Source: a virus. From it: a stretch of DNA of 26,606 nt. Positions 1 to 6,138 of the stretch are shown in pieces (positions within the stretch are counted from its first letter, which is position 1; every line of letters starts with the position of its first letter). Where the stretch lies: IMG/VR virus record IMGVR_UViG_3300024192_000006, positions 1 through 26,606 of that record; one strand, written 5' to 3'. Made by a program: the position numbers and the translations under genes. Below the pieces are notes generated by a model that was not told the DNA's origin, made no database searches, and saw nothing but the letters and a program-made list of their open reading frames with translations.

Positions 1-16
1 ACAATAGGAACTCTAA

Positions 17-22
17 TATAAT
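17..22 (+). promoter_or_regulatory. early-type -10 box before the 29-121 gene
   Basis: TATAAT lies exactly 6 nt before the ATG at 29, so transcription would be expected to start at the ATG itself. The -35 region would fall outside the window. The 20 bases at 5-24 recur exactly at 15854-15873. Confidence 0.5.
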
Positions 23-28
23 ATAGAC

Positions 29-121
29 ATGAAAGAATGGATAGTAGAGATAGTAGGAGGCCTAGTAATGTTCTCACTTATGTTAGCTTTAGTAGTACTC
101 TTACCAATAGCTTTCGGATAA
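29..121 (+). CDS. 30-residue single-span membrane peptide
   Basis: A 30-codon frame, ATG to TAA, encodes a short charged N-terminus (MKEWIVEIVGG) followed by one hydrophobic stretch of about 18 residues (LVMFSLMLALVVLLPIAF) that would span the inner membrane. I do not recognise a family. The case for a real gene is the TATAAT box 6 nt upstream, the arrangement seen at several other genes in this window, and the classic small membrane-protein composition. There is no Shine-Dalgarno sequence. The early-type promoter suggests expression soon after infection; a host-takeover or superinfection role would be a guess. Confidence 0.55.
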   Translation: MKEWIVEIVGGLVMFSLMLALVVLLPIAFG

Positions 122-138
122 CAATTTCATCATAACAG

Positions 139-198
139 AGAGCCAGGCAGGCAATTAATACATACCTACAACATAACACATATAGCCTGCCTGGCTCT
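139..198. terminator. perfect 14-bp inverted repeat with 32-nt loop
   Basis: AGAGCCAGGCAGGC at 139-152 is exactly complementary to GCCTGCCTGGCTCT at 185-198, followed by only a short T run (to 200). The stem is GC-rich against an AT-rich background. It lies between the membrane peptide gene and the late-type lipoprotein gene, so an upstream terminator or transcript-stabilising hairpin is the simplest reading. The loop is long for an intrinsic terminator and the T tract is weak. Confidence 0.5.
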
Positions 199-211
199 TT
201 AATGATACAAT

Positions 212-219
212 ACTAAATA
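212..219 (+). promoter_or_regulatory. late-type promoter octamer (ACTAAATA)
   Basis: A close variant of the T4 late promoter TATAAATA that ends 5 nt before the ATG at 225; the start codon would lie at or next to the transcript start. Confidence 0.55.
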
Positions 220-224
220 ACATC

Positions 225-515
225 ATGAAAACTATCCCATCACTAGAAGGACAACAACGAAATTCTTTTAAGCTTGTTCTCATAGGCATTGCGAGCTTAT
301 TGTTAGCATCGTGTGTAGTACCTACCGAGTATGCTGTAACAGTACCTACAGTACAGACGAGGACATATATCACTCGCCCAGCATACAATACATACGCAGC
401 CCCATCATGCTATCCATCTAGGACATCATATAGATATAGATACAATAGACATTCATATAGTAAGTGTGGAAGGTATTATTATACACCATGTGGTAGTAGG
501 TTTATTAGATACTAA
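225..515 (+). CDS. small lipoprotein, Tyr/Arg/Ser-rich
   Basis: 96 residues. A basic N-region is followed by a hydrophobic segment (about residues 16-28) and a lipobox LLLASC with the lipidated cysteine at C30, so the mature 67-residue protein should be anchored to a membrane by signal peptidase II processing. The mature part is rich in Tyr, Arg, Ser and Thr, with paired cysteines (SKCGRYYYTPCGS) that could form a disulphide outside the cytoplasm. No enzyme motif is seen. Phage lipoproteins of this size often block superinfection by binding receptors or affecting entry; that role is inferred. The late-type octamer suggests late expression. Confidence 0.75.
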   Translation: MKTIPSLEGQQRNSFKLVLIGIASLLLASCVVPTEYAVTVPTVQTRTYITRPAYNTYAAPSCYPSRTSYRYRYNRHSYSKCGRYYYTPCGSRFIRY

Positions 516-521
516 TATAAT
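516..521 (+). promoter_or_regulatory. early-type -10 box before the 528 ORF
   Basis: TATAAT ends 6 nt before an ATG at 528. I see no convincing -35 element 16-17 nt upstream, so the promoter is weak or needs an activator. Confidence 0.35.
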
Positions 522-527
522 ATAACA

Positions 528-593
528 ATGTACTTATCAGAGACTGGGTTGGTTCTAAGAATAAGGGTTGTACTAGAGAGAAGGTTTGTCTAG
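528..593 (+). CDS. possible 21-residue microprotein
   Basis: A short ATG-to-TAG frame (begins MYLSETGLVLRIRV) whose start is exactly 6 nt downstream of TATAAT, the spacing found at better supported genes here. The peptide is basic and contains an aliphatic stretch. Nothing else supports it. It lies in the 516-768 interval that otherwise has no gene besides the ORF at 670; the rest of that interval (594-657) shows only a weak AGAGC/GCTCT hairpin. Confidence 0.3.
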   Translation: MYLSETGLVLRIRVVLERRFV

Positions 594-657
594 AGAGAGC
601 GGGCTCTATAGACAGTGGGCGTTCGAGATTGTTAATATATAGAGGTGAACGAAAAAG

Positions 658-663
658 GATAAT
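658..663 (+). promoter_or_regulatory. possible early-type -10 box before the 670 ORF
   Basis: GATAAT, one mismatch from TATAAT, ends 6 nt before the ATG at 670. No clear -35 element is visible. Confidence 0.3.
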
Positions 664-669
664 ATAGCC

Positions 670-747
670 ATGGCTCGCATAATTTTTTTAGCGCTCGAGA
701 GATATCCCCTATATACGGAATTTCCCCGGGGTTACTATAAAATCTAA
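670..747 (+). CDS. possible 25-residue microprotein
   Basis: An ATG-to-TAA frame encoding a peptide that starts MARIIFLALERYPLYTEF and ends GYYKI. It combines a short hydrophobic N-terminus with an aromatic and charged tail, which looks more protein-like than random AT-rich sequence. Its ATG follows a GATAAT box at the 6-nt spacing used elsewhere. It stops just before the late promoter of the 769 gene. No family recognised; the small size limits confidence. Confidence 0.4.
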   Translation: MARIIFLALERYPLYTEFPRGYYKI

Positions 748-755
748 CAATCTAA

Positions 756-763
756 CATAAATA
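756..763 (+). promoter_or_regulatory. late-type promoter octamer (CATAAATA)
   Basis: One mismatch to TATAAATA, ending 5 nt before the ATG at 769; near-leaderless arrangement. Confidence 0.6.
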
Positions 764-768
764 ACTAT

Positions 769-1122
769 ATGCAACACAATAACTGGGGTAAAGATAGAGA
801 TGATCTAGCATCATTGGCAAGTAAAGTAATCACTGAGAGTTACGAAGCCGGAGAAGACAAGGATGCAGAGTATCTTGCAGCACATGGTGAATTACCTGAG
901 TCACAGGCTGATCTAGATAGACATGAAGCTAGTAAGTCAGAAGGTGAAGAGTGTCCACTAGACATTAAGTCACTAGATGCGCAGCAGTACGAAGATCTAC
1001 TTCATAGTATGTTTAAGCTTACACACGCTGATGCAGAAGAGACCGGTGATACAGCATTCGAAGATACAGCTAGCTACTTAAGACTGGCACATGAGGCATA
1101 TCAGGGCCGTCGGGGTAACTAA
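769..1122 (+). CDS. acidic late protein of unknown function
   Basis: 117 residues, strongly acidic, rich in Asp, Glu, Ala and Ser, with no membrane segment and no enzyme motif that I can recognise. The N-terminal region contains VITE-SYEAG (around residues 20-28), which resembles the (I/L)-x-E cleavage sites of T4-type prohead proteases, and the gene has a late-type promoter and its own downstream terminator (1148-1185), so it is a single-gene late unit. A virion-interior or scaffold-like role would fit the acidic composition and the possible cleavage site, but this is inference. Confidence 0.75.
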   Translation: MQHNNWGKDRDDLASLASKVITESYEAGEDKDAEYLAAHGELPESQADLDRHEASKSEGEECPLDIKSLDAQQYEDLLHSMFKLTHADAEETGDTAFEDTASYLRLAHEAYQGRRGN

Positions 1123-1147
1123 ACATCACTAGTATTCAGACTTTATT

Positions 1148-1185
1148 AATTCTCTAATGCCTCTGTGTGTTAGAGAATTTTTTTT
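1148..1185 (+). terminator. intrinsic terminator
   Basis: AATTCTCTAA (1148-1157) pairs with TTAGAGAATT (1170-1179) around a 12-nt loop and runs directly into eight T residues (1178-1185). It closes the 769-1122 transcription unit, just before the next promoter. Confidence 0.85.
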
Positions 1186-1191
1186 GTCCTC

Positions 1192-1219
1192 TTGTTTATA
1201 AAAGGAACTATCGTATAAT
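1192..1219 (+). promoter_or_regulatory. early-type promoter (TTGTTT-16-TATAAT)
   Basis: TTGTTT at 1192-1197, a 16-nt spacer, and TATAAT at 1214-1219, ending 6 nt before the ATG at 1226. It directly follows a terminator, so it defines a new transcription unit with an apparently leaderless mRNA. Confidence 0.6.
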
Positions 1220-1225
1220 TGGTAT

Positions 1226-1462
1226 ATGGCTAATACAAAAGATCTACAAGAAGTTATCGATGACATTCATGAACGTAATAGGAACGTTGAGTATGACACT
1301 GATAGAGAGGAAGCATACTATAAGAAGATGGAGAAGCTCTATAATGCGTATGTTGACGAGAATGATGAGATTACTAAGAAGTATAAGATCAGAACATACT
1401 TCCTCTTAGGTGCTATTGTCTCAGTGTATATTGGATTCTTTGTTTGGAAGGCTATGACATAG
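1226..1462 (+). CDS. small tail-anchored membrane protein with coiled-coil-like cytoplasmic part
   Basis: 78 residues. Residues 1-54 are highly charged and probably helical (many Glu, Asp, Lys, Arg), and residues 55-75 form a single hydrophobic helix (TYFLLGAIVSVYIGFFVWKA) close to the C-terminus. That layout predicts a cytoplasmic domain held to the inner membrane. I recognise no family. The early-type promoter with the ATG at the predicted transcript start, and the terminator pair behind it (1461-1537), make it an independent early unit. A role at the host membrane early in infection is plausible but unproven. Starting instead at 1167 in another frame gives only a shadow frame. Confidence 0.7.
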   Translation: MANTKDLQEVIDDIHERNRNVEYDTDREEAYYKKMEKLYNAYVDENDEITKKYKIRTYFLLGAIVSVYIGFFVWKAMT

Positions 1463-1537
1463 TGAGCGGCATTTTGCTCCGCGGTGCGGAGCTCTTAGTG
1501 AGCGGCATGCTGCCTTCGGCGGTGTTATGTTTTTTTT
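1461..1537 (+). terminator. tandem GC-rich hairpins ending in a T tract
   Basis: AGTGAGCGGCAT occurs twice (1461-1472 and 1497-1508). The first copy is followed by GCTCCGC/GCGGAGC (1476-1482 with 1486-1492), the second by a smaller CTGCC-TTC-GGCGG hairpin and eight Ts (1530-1537). Together they form a double terminator for the membrane-protein gene. The block is far more GC-rich than its surroundings. Confidence 0.75.
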
Positions 1538-1557
1538 GCAAATTATTATACTGTTGC

Positions 1558-1565
1558 TATAAATA
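1558..1565 (+). promoter_or_regulatory. late promoter, exact T4 consensus TATAAATA
   Basis: A perfect TATAAATA octamer that ends 10 nt before the ATG at 1576. T4-type late promoters are read by a phage sigma factor (gp55 type) with the sliding clamp; that the same machinery exists here is inferred. Confidence 0.7.
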
Positions 1566-1575
1566 ACTATATACT

Positions 1576-2430
1576 ATGAGTATTCAGAAAGACAACGAAG
1601 CCATGGCAAGACTGTATACAGAAGGTGTGCAGGATAAGAAGTATGATAAGTGCTGGGACGGGTATAAGAAGGTACCTGGTAAGAAGCGTGGTGAGTCTGG
1701 CTCATGTGAGAAGATTGAAGGTGAAGAAAATGCTGAAGATAAGCATAAGGCATCTAAACCTGGTATACTCTCTAACCAGATTAAAGGTAAGATTACTTGC
1801 TCAAAGGCAAAGAGCCTGAGAAGTAGTACTAAAGATAAAGGTTCACATACAGCCAAAGCAGCACAGCGCTTCCTTAACTACCACGACTGTGATGAAGAAG
1901 ATGCTGGAGCTCCAGCTATGTTTAAGTCTTATCTTGTAGATATGTTTGAGCAAGAGTATGGTAGTAATCAAATTTATTTTGACGACTTTAAAGAGGATAT
2001 TGGTGAAGCCATTGATCAGAAGAAGGAGTATGACCTTACCAAAGAAGAGGATGTTCTTGCACAAGCTATTAAAGCTAAGATGAGCATGGGCTTAGAAATT
2101 GAAGAGGCTAAACAGAGTCTTAAAGATGATGTACTCTCTGGTAGTTTTGACGAGGATATTCTTGCTTCATCAGGTATACCTGAAGAAGATGCTGAGTACA
2201 AAGGACGTAAGGTAACGTTGAATAAGCCAACTCGTGGTGATGTTAAAAAGTTTAAAGTATATGTTAAGGATCCTAAGACAGGTAACGTTAAGAAGGTAAA
2301 CTTCGGCGACCCTAACATGCGTATTAGAAAGTCTAACCCAGGTGCACGAAAGTCATTCAGAGCTAGACATAAGTGTGATCAAAAGAAAGACAAGACCAAA
2401 GCAGGTTACTGGTCATGTAAGAAGTGGTAG
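1576..2430 (+). CDS. conserved-looking late phage protein with Cys/Lys-rich ends
   Basis: 284 residues, very rich in Lys, Asp and Glu. The N-terminal part has a DKCWDGYKKVPGKK...GSC motif near residues 24-45; the C-terminal part (about residues 225-284) is a basic module with FKVYVKDPKTGNVKKV, FGDPNMRIRK, SFRARHKCD and a final YWSCKKW. I recall this module from T4-like phage structural or prohead-associated proteins, but cannot assign a function. Cysteines in both end modules could bind metal or DNA. The N-terminus contains LYTE-GV, resembling a prohead protease site. A perfect late promoter precedes it, and the next gene follows 2 nt after the stop, so the two are probably co-transcribed. 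Confidence 0.85.
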   Translation: MSIQKDNEAMARLYTEGVQDKKYDKCWDGYKKVPGKKRGESGSCEKIEGEENAEDKHKASKPGILSNQIKGKITCSKAKSLRSSTKDKGSHTAKAAQRFLNYHDCDEEDAGAPAMFKSYLVDMFEQEYGSNQIYFDDFKEDIGEAIDQKKEYDLTKEEDVLAQAIKAKMSMGLEIEEAKQSLKDDVLSGSFDEDILASSGIPEEDAEYKGRKVTLNKPTRGDVKKFKVYVKDPKTGNVKKVNFGDPNMRIRKSNPGARKSFRARHKCDQKKDKTKAGYWSCKKW

Positions 2431-2432
2431 AT

Positions 2433-2786
2433 ATGAAAAAGATAATTAAATTCCTAAAATCAATAATTCGTAGAGAGCCTACAGCTTGGATTGATATCGA
2501 AGTTGCAGCTGAAAAGGAAGAAGCGTTAAGTGTAGAAAAGGATGTTAACACTCTATCATGTGGTAGTGTTGTAATCACCTATAATCCTGAAGCTAACAAC
2601 ATTACTGTTGGAGATACTGAGCTTACGGTTACTACAAGAATTCTTACTAAGGTAAACAATGTCCTAAAGAAGGATGGTGTTGAGACTATTAGTAAGGAGG
2701 ATTGGTCTGAGTTCGAAGATGGTATTATAGTATCACAAGGCAAAGGTAAAAACACATACAACGCGCTACGTAAGAAAGTTAAGTAA
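2433..2786 (+). CDS. hypothetical protein, second gene of the 1576 unit
   Basis: 118 residues from the ATG at 2433 (a GTG at 2424 in frame is less likely because it overlaps the upstream stop region and adds nothing recognisable). The N-terminus is basic and amphipathic (MKKIIKFLKSIIRREP); the middle alternates short beta-like segments (SVVITYNPEANNITVGDTELTVTT) with charged helices. No known motif. Lying 2 nt behind the 1576 gene it probably shares that late transcript. There is no clear Shine-Dalgarno sequence, so translation may depend on coupling to the upstream gene. Confidence 0.7.
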   Translation: MKKIIKFLKSIIRREPTAWIDIEVAAEKEEALSVEKDVNTLSCGSVVITYNPEANNITVGDTELTVTTRILTKVNNVLKKDGVETISKEDWSEFEDGIIVSQGKGKNTYNALRKKVK

Positions 2787-2791
2787 TACAC

Positions 2792-2819
2792 TTGACTAAA
2801 TAGAGAATCATATTAATAT
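2792..2819 (+). promoter_or_regulatory. early-type promoter (TTGACT-16-TAATAT) inside a start-codon hairpin
   Basis: TTGACT at 2792-2797, a 16-nt spacer and TAATAT at 2814-2819, ending 7 nt before the ATG at 2827. The -10 box is in the loop of the hairpin at 2804-2834, so an mRNA started here would lack the 5' arm of that hairpin. Confidence 0.6.
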
Positions 2820-2834
2820 ATAATATATGATTCT
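2804..2834 (+). promoter_or_regulatory. hairpin that would mask the start codon of the 2827 gene in read-through mRNA
   Basis: AGAATCATAT (2804-2813) is exactly complementary to ATATGATTCT (2825-2834), loop of 11 nt. The ATG (2827-2829) is inside the 3' arm. Transcripts arriving from upstream would have the start codon paired; transcripts from the promoter at 2792-2819 would not. T4 uses the same logic for its lysozyme gene. Confidence 0.55.
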
Positions 2835-3657
2835 TGTTGTACCTGTATCACAGACAGATGACGAAGTCCTTGAAGACTTTGTACGCGTGTTTAATTTATT
2901 TGGACCCTACCCGGGTCATGATCTTGTTGTAGTTAGCAGGCCGCGTGATCATATTCTGGCTCGTGAGACCTATAGACGTATCGAGCATAACTTTGAACGT
3001 GGTTGTAAGATTCATCACACGTTCGATATTGACGGTAGGCTCGGTTGGCCTGGAGGACCTAACCATTATTGGTTAGAGACAGCTAAGTATCTAAAGGGTG
3101 ACGAATATACCAACACGGATAAGCCATGGCTGTTCTTGGAGATGGATATGACGCCGCTCTGTAGAGGTTGGGCTGATAAGCTTGAAGCTGAATATCACGA
3201 GGAAGGTAAGCCATTTATGGGTAACTTATCATGGACTACTACCACTACAGGTGATCAAGAGATGGTCAAACTATGCCAGCATCTCGTTGGTGCGGCTATC
3301 TATCCACCAGATATCGGCATATATTCAAGGATTTGGACGTATGTTAATAATATAAATACAGCATGGGATGTCTTATGTCAGTGGGAGTTTCCGCCGCATG
3401 CGCATGATACCAAGCTGATACAACTATGTTTCAGGACGTGTAATTATAGCAAGTATCTTGATGACTCTGGTAATTATTTCGTTCAAGGTGAAGATAGAGA
3501 GGAATGGCCTGATCCGACATATACATTTAGTGAGCCTGTTAATGTACGTACAGCTGTACTGTTACATGGCTGCAATGATGGTTCATTAGCCCGGTTAGTG
3601 TATGAAGATGTAACTGGAGAGAAGATAGAAGATAATAGTGAAGAAGTTGATGAGTAA
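2827..3657 (+). CDS. glycosyltransferase-like protein (GT-A type)
   Basis: 276 residues. It begins with a beta strand and nucleotide-fold-like segment (MILVVPVSQTDDEVLEDF) and a second strand (HDLVVVSRPRD), and contains WLFLEMDMTPL (residues 101-111), where E106-x-D108 is in the place of the DxD metal/nucleotide-sugar motif of GT-A enzymes. Conserved aromatic and Cys residues follow. This suggests transfer of a sugar to phage DNA, a virion protein or a host glycan; the acceptor is not readable from sequence. Its own early-type promoter is buried in a start-codon hairpin. The next gene overlaps it by 8 nt (ATGAGTAA), so the two are coupled. Fold assignment is moderately secure, enzyme activity less so. 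Confidence 0.65.
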   Translation: MILVVPVSQTDDEVLEDFVRVFNLFGPYPGHDLVVVSRPRDHILARETYRRIEHNFERGCKIHHTFDIDGRLGWPGGPNHYWLETAKYLKGDEYTNTDKPWLFLEMDMTPLCRGWADKLEAEYHEEGKPFMGNLSWTTTTTGDQEMVKLCQHLVGAAIYPPDIGIYSRIWTYVNNINTAWDVLCQWEFPPHAHDTKLIQLCFRTCNYSKYLDDSGNYFVQGEDREEWPDPTYTFSEPVNVRTAVLLHGCNDGSLARLVYEDVTGEKIEDNSEEVDE

Positions 3658-4441
3658 GAAGTTACCAGTATTTTTTCACATACCCAAGAACGCCGGGACA
3701 TTTATGATCCGGCAGAGCTTAGCTGTTATGAAGCAGCATGCAGCAGGTAGAGCGTGTTGGTATATAGATGTACATCAAAATGACTCATCTATTTTTAGAT
3801 TTTTATATATAGGTGACCCACCAACGAGTGGTAGTTATACAAAACTAAACCCTATTTGCTATAAGGTAGATATAAATGATTTAGATATAAGTGATAAGAA
3901 TATATTCTTTGTAAAGGTATCTGATGAAGGCTTTAGAAACTATAAAGAGACCTTATATAGTATTCTACCGGAATATATAGAACCATATGAGTTTATCTTT
4001 TTGAGAGATGTTTATGAAAGAGTGCAATCACTATATACCTATATTCAATCACCAGATTCTGCTCATGAACCAACCCATAGAGCGTTTGGCGGTAAATCAT
4101 TTATAGAATATCTCAACTCATCACAACTCGAAGGGTCTTGGTTAATTAGAAATATACATAATTTACCAAATAATATTGCAGTAACTCAAGAACACTTTAA
4201 TAAAACATGTGAGCTTCTAGATAACATGCGTGTATATAATACGACCGAGACATCAACAGCATTAGCAGAAGTATATAAAGAGTGCTATAATATAGATACT
4301 AGTAACATTAAAGAGCAAATCTACAATAAGACTGCTAATAAGATAGATGTGCCTTTTGATAGTTTAGATGATCAAACACAGCATGCCTTTTTAAATCAAA
4401 CGAAATGGGATCAGCTAATATACAGGAGATATATAAAATGA
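3650..4441 (+). CDS. sulfotransferase-like protein
   Basis: 263 residues from the ATG at 3650, which overlaps the stop of the upstream gene; the in-frame GTG at 3638 adds only MKKL. Residues 7-19 (VFFHIPKNAGTFM) match the 5'-phosphosulfate loop of membrane-type/heparan-type sulfotransferases (HIPKxGGT pattern), and the later EFIFLRDVYERVQSLYTY resembles the 3'-phosphate-binding segment (LRDPxxRxxSxY). These motifs suggest use of PAPS to sulfate a glycan or protein. It sits between two glycosyltransferase-like genes, so sulfation of a sugar added by its neighbours is a natural idea. It is more AT-rich in style than the 2827 gene, which may point to separate acquisition. Activity is inferred only from motifs. 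Confidence 0.65.
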   Translation: MSKKLPVFFHIPKNAGTFMIRQSLAVMKQHAAGRACWYIDVHQNDSSIFRFLYIGDPPTSGSYTKLNPICYKVDINDLDISDKNIFFVKVSDEGFRNYKETLYSILPEYIEPYEFIFLRDVYERVQSLYTYIQSPDSAHEPTHRAFGGKSFIEYLNSSQLEGSWLIRNIHNLPNNIAVTQEHFNKTCELLDNMRVYNTTETSTALAEVYKECYNIDTSNIKEQIYNKTANKIDVPFDSLDDQTQHAFLNQTKWDQLIYRRYIK

Positions 4442-4500
4442 TAGTTAAAAAGGGAATCGAGGCGCAACAGTTAATCTCAACTTAATCAATTCTTAAAGAC

Positions 4501-5343
4501 GTGAAATCTAAATACGAAAAAAAAATAAAAACATCTATCATAACAATAACTTACGACAAAGATCTTGAGTTCTTAAAATACAATTTAAAATCAATTAAAA
4601 AATTCTGCGAAGGATATAATGAAAACATAATTGTTATTGATGATCATGAAGATGATTGTGCGAAGTCTCAAAGATATCTAGATTCAATTAGTCAAAAATA
4701 TTTCATTGACGAAAAAGCTAAAAATATTAAACACGGTTATGTGAGGCAACAATGGATTAAGTTGCTCTCTGATAAGTATGTTGCGGATAATACTGACTAC
4801 ATTCTTCATATTGACAGTGATAGTGTATTTAGTGCTGAACATAACCCTGATGTGTGGTTCAAAGATGGGAAGCCCGTCATGCTTCGAACATCATATGATA
4901 TGTTATTTAAAAAGATGAAAAGACCAATAGAAGGTGTTCAGCGGTGGCAACAACTAACGAGCGAAGCTTTAGGTTTTGATGTTGGGTATGAATATATGAG
5001 AGGTATGCCATTGGTATATCCAAAGAGATTGTTTGGTGAACTAAGAAGCTATATCGCTCGAACGCACGGTTGCAGTTTGTTTGATTATTTAAAAGATAAG
5101 CCAACTATATCTGAGTATAATATATTAGGTGCTTATGCTTATAAATATATGCGAGATGAGTTTTATTGGATTACCCAAGATGAAAACCATGACGAATATA
5201 TGAACTTTGTACATAACGCTAAACATAAATATATGCAGCATTATTCATCTCGAGAAAAGCAGCAGCCGATAAGATATATAGATCTTAACGACAAAGACAA
5301 CCCTTTATCAAAATTATTGGATATAGTTTGTGTACCAAAATAA
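4501..5343 (+). CDS. glycosyltransferase, GT-A type
   Basis: 280 residues from a GTG start, the only reasonable start because the next in-frame ATG is more than 100 codons downstream. The N-terminus is a typical GT-A strand-turn (KTSIITITYDKDLEFLKYNL), followed by a second strand with IIVIDDHEDD, and ILHIDSDSVF around residues 101-110 carries the DxD motif (D105-S-D107) that binds metal and nucleotide-sugar. The enzyme probably transfers a sugar inside the infected cell or onto virion or host surface polymers. It ends the glycosyl/sulfotransferase island; the remnant at 5354 suggests a further glycosyltransferase once followed. Highly Lys/Tyr-rich and AT-rich. Confidence 0.75.
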   Translation: MKSKYEKKIKTSIITITYDKDLEFLKYNLKSIKKFCEGYNENIIVIDDHEDDCAKSQRYLDSISQKYFIDEKAKNIKHGYVRQQWIKLLSDKYVADNTDYILHIDSDSVFSAEHNPDVWFKDGKPVMLRTSYDMLFKKMKRPIEGVQRWQQLTSEALGFDVGYEYMRGMPLVYPKRLFGELRSYIARTHGCSLFDYLKDKPTISEYNILGAYAYKYMRDEFYWITQDENHDEYMNFVHNAKHKYMQHYSSREKQQPIRYIDLNDKDNPLSKLLDIVCVPK

Positions 5344-5353
5344 TAAAAAAAAC

Positions 5354-5431
5354 ATGAAAGTACGAATATTTATAGTAACTTACAAAGATTTTAACTATTC
5401 CATAGATCCAGTTCAAACGATCTCCTTCTAA
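5354..5431 (+). pseudogene. truncated start of a third glycosyltransferase gene
   Basis: An ATG 11 nt after the preceding stop opens with MKVRIFIVTYKDFN, the characteristic first strand and turn of GT-A/GT2 glycosyltransferases and similar to TSIITITYDKD at the start of the upstream gene. The frame then runs antisense into the 3' end of the lysozyme gene (from 5391) and stops at 5431. This looks like the 5' stub of a gene whose remainder was lost by a deletion or by recombination that brought in the lysozyme gene. Confidence 0.5.
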
Positions 5432-6101
5432 CCAGACCTTTACGTATCTTACCACCTGCTATGCGATACATTGGAAGCACTTCCTTTACACTATCGTAAT
5501 TACCATCGTTCAATCTACCCGGCTTACCAACCAGCTGACTGAGAGCACCTCTACCACAGTTATATGTAAAGCTCGTTAACGCTGCTAACTGATTACTATT
5601 AAGTGGTACCTTGACAATAGACTGTACTACTTTTTCCGTCTCCCTTAATTCTCTCTCAAGAAGACTACTAGCTTCCTCCTCAGTTATATTACCTTTATTG
5701 ACAGCAGATCCTGTATGACCATATCCAATAGTCTCTTTACCACCTGAGCAGACGTATTTCTTTGCTCTAAAGCCTTCAAAGTGCTTAACACCATCTAGCA
5801 TCTCATTCCACGAATCATCTTCTTGTGAATCTAGATCATATTTAACTTTTGGTTTAACAAGTACAGGCTCTGTTGGCTCAGCCTCCTGCTCTAAATCCTT
5901 AAGGACCTCTTCTGCAGCTGCATCAAACTTCATATCTGTTATTTGATTATCTGCTATCTTTATAGCTTGTATCTTTTGCTCAATAGGTTCAGTCTTACTA
6001 TCAATCAGACTCTTAATATAATCAGCCTCATATGCACCAGCCCCAAGAGCTAATAGTGATAGTACTACCTCTTTAACACCTTCATCAAATTGTTCAGTCA
6101 T
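5391..6101 (-). CDS. GH24 (T4-type) lysozyme with N-terminal extension
   Basis: 236 residues. Residues about 1-90 are an extension with a short hydrophobic helix near the N-terminus (VVLSLLALGAGA), then charged and Pro/Glu-rich linker. Residues about 97-236 form a GH24 muramidase domain: E109 (HFEGF) is the catalytic acid, C118 occupies the place of T4 lysozyme D20, and T124 the place of T26 (KETIGYGHT); LAALTSFTYNCGRGAL and the RRR near the C-terminus are also typical. It should cleave peptidoglycan between MurNAc and GlcNAc. Because the spike genes at 11587-13774 lack a lysozyme domain, this may be the tail-associated lysozyme; it could equally be the lysis enzyme. A late promoter on the minus strand lies 7 nt before the ATG. 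Confidence 0.9.
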   Translation of the reverse strand: MTEQFDEGVKEVVLSLLALGAGAYEADYIKSLIDSKTEPIEQKIQAIKIADNQITDMKFDAAAEEVLKDLEQEAEPTEPVLVKPKVKYDLDSQEDDSWNEMLDGVKHFEGFRAKKYVCSGGKETIGYGHTGSAVNKGNITEEEASSLLERELRETEKVVQSIVKVPLNSNQLAALTSFTYNCGRGALSQLVGKPGRLNDGNYDSVKEVLPMYRIAGGKIRKGLVRRRSFELDLWNS

Positions 6102-6108
6102 TCTTGTA

Positions 6109-6116
6109 TATTTATG
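6109..6116 (-). promoter_or_regulatory. late-type promoter octamer (CATAAATA, minus strand)
   Basis: Read on the minus strand the octamer ends 7 nt before the lysozyme ATG at 6101. It is back to back with the plus-strand octamer at 6126-6133. Confidence 0.6.
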
Positions 6117-6125
6117 CTAAAAGTT

Positions 6126-6133
6126 AATAAATA
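6126..6133 (+). promoter_or_regulatory. late-type promoter octamer (AATAAATA)
   Basis: Ends 5 nt before the ATG at 6139; the sequence between, CTATT, equals the common downstream part of T4 late promoters. Confidence 0.6.
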
Positions 6134-6138
6134 CTATT

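Noticed and set aside
600-640. tRNA-like GTTCGAG motif at 620-626
   Set aside because: No paired T-arm, acceptor stem or anticodon arm can be built around it; the match is limited to seven bases.
1584-1856. Minus-strand frame inside the 1576 gene
   Set aside because: Leu/Ser-rich shadow of a Lys/Glu-rich gene; no promoter or start context.
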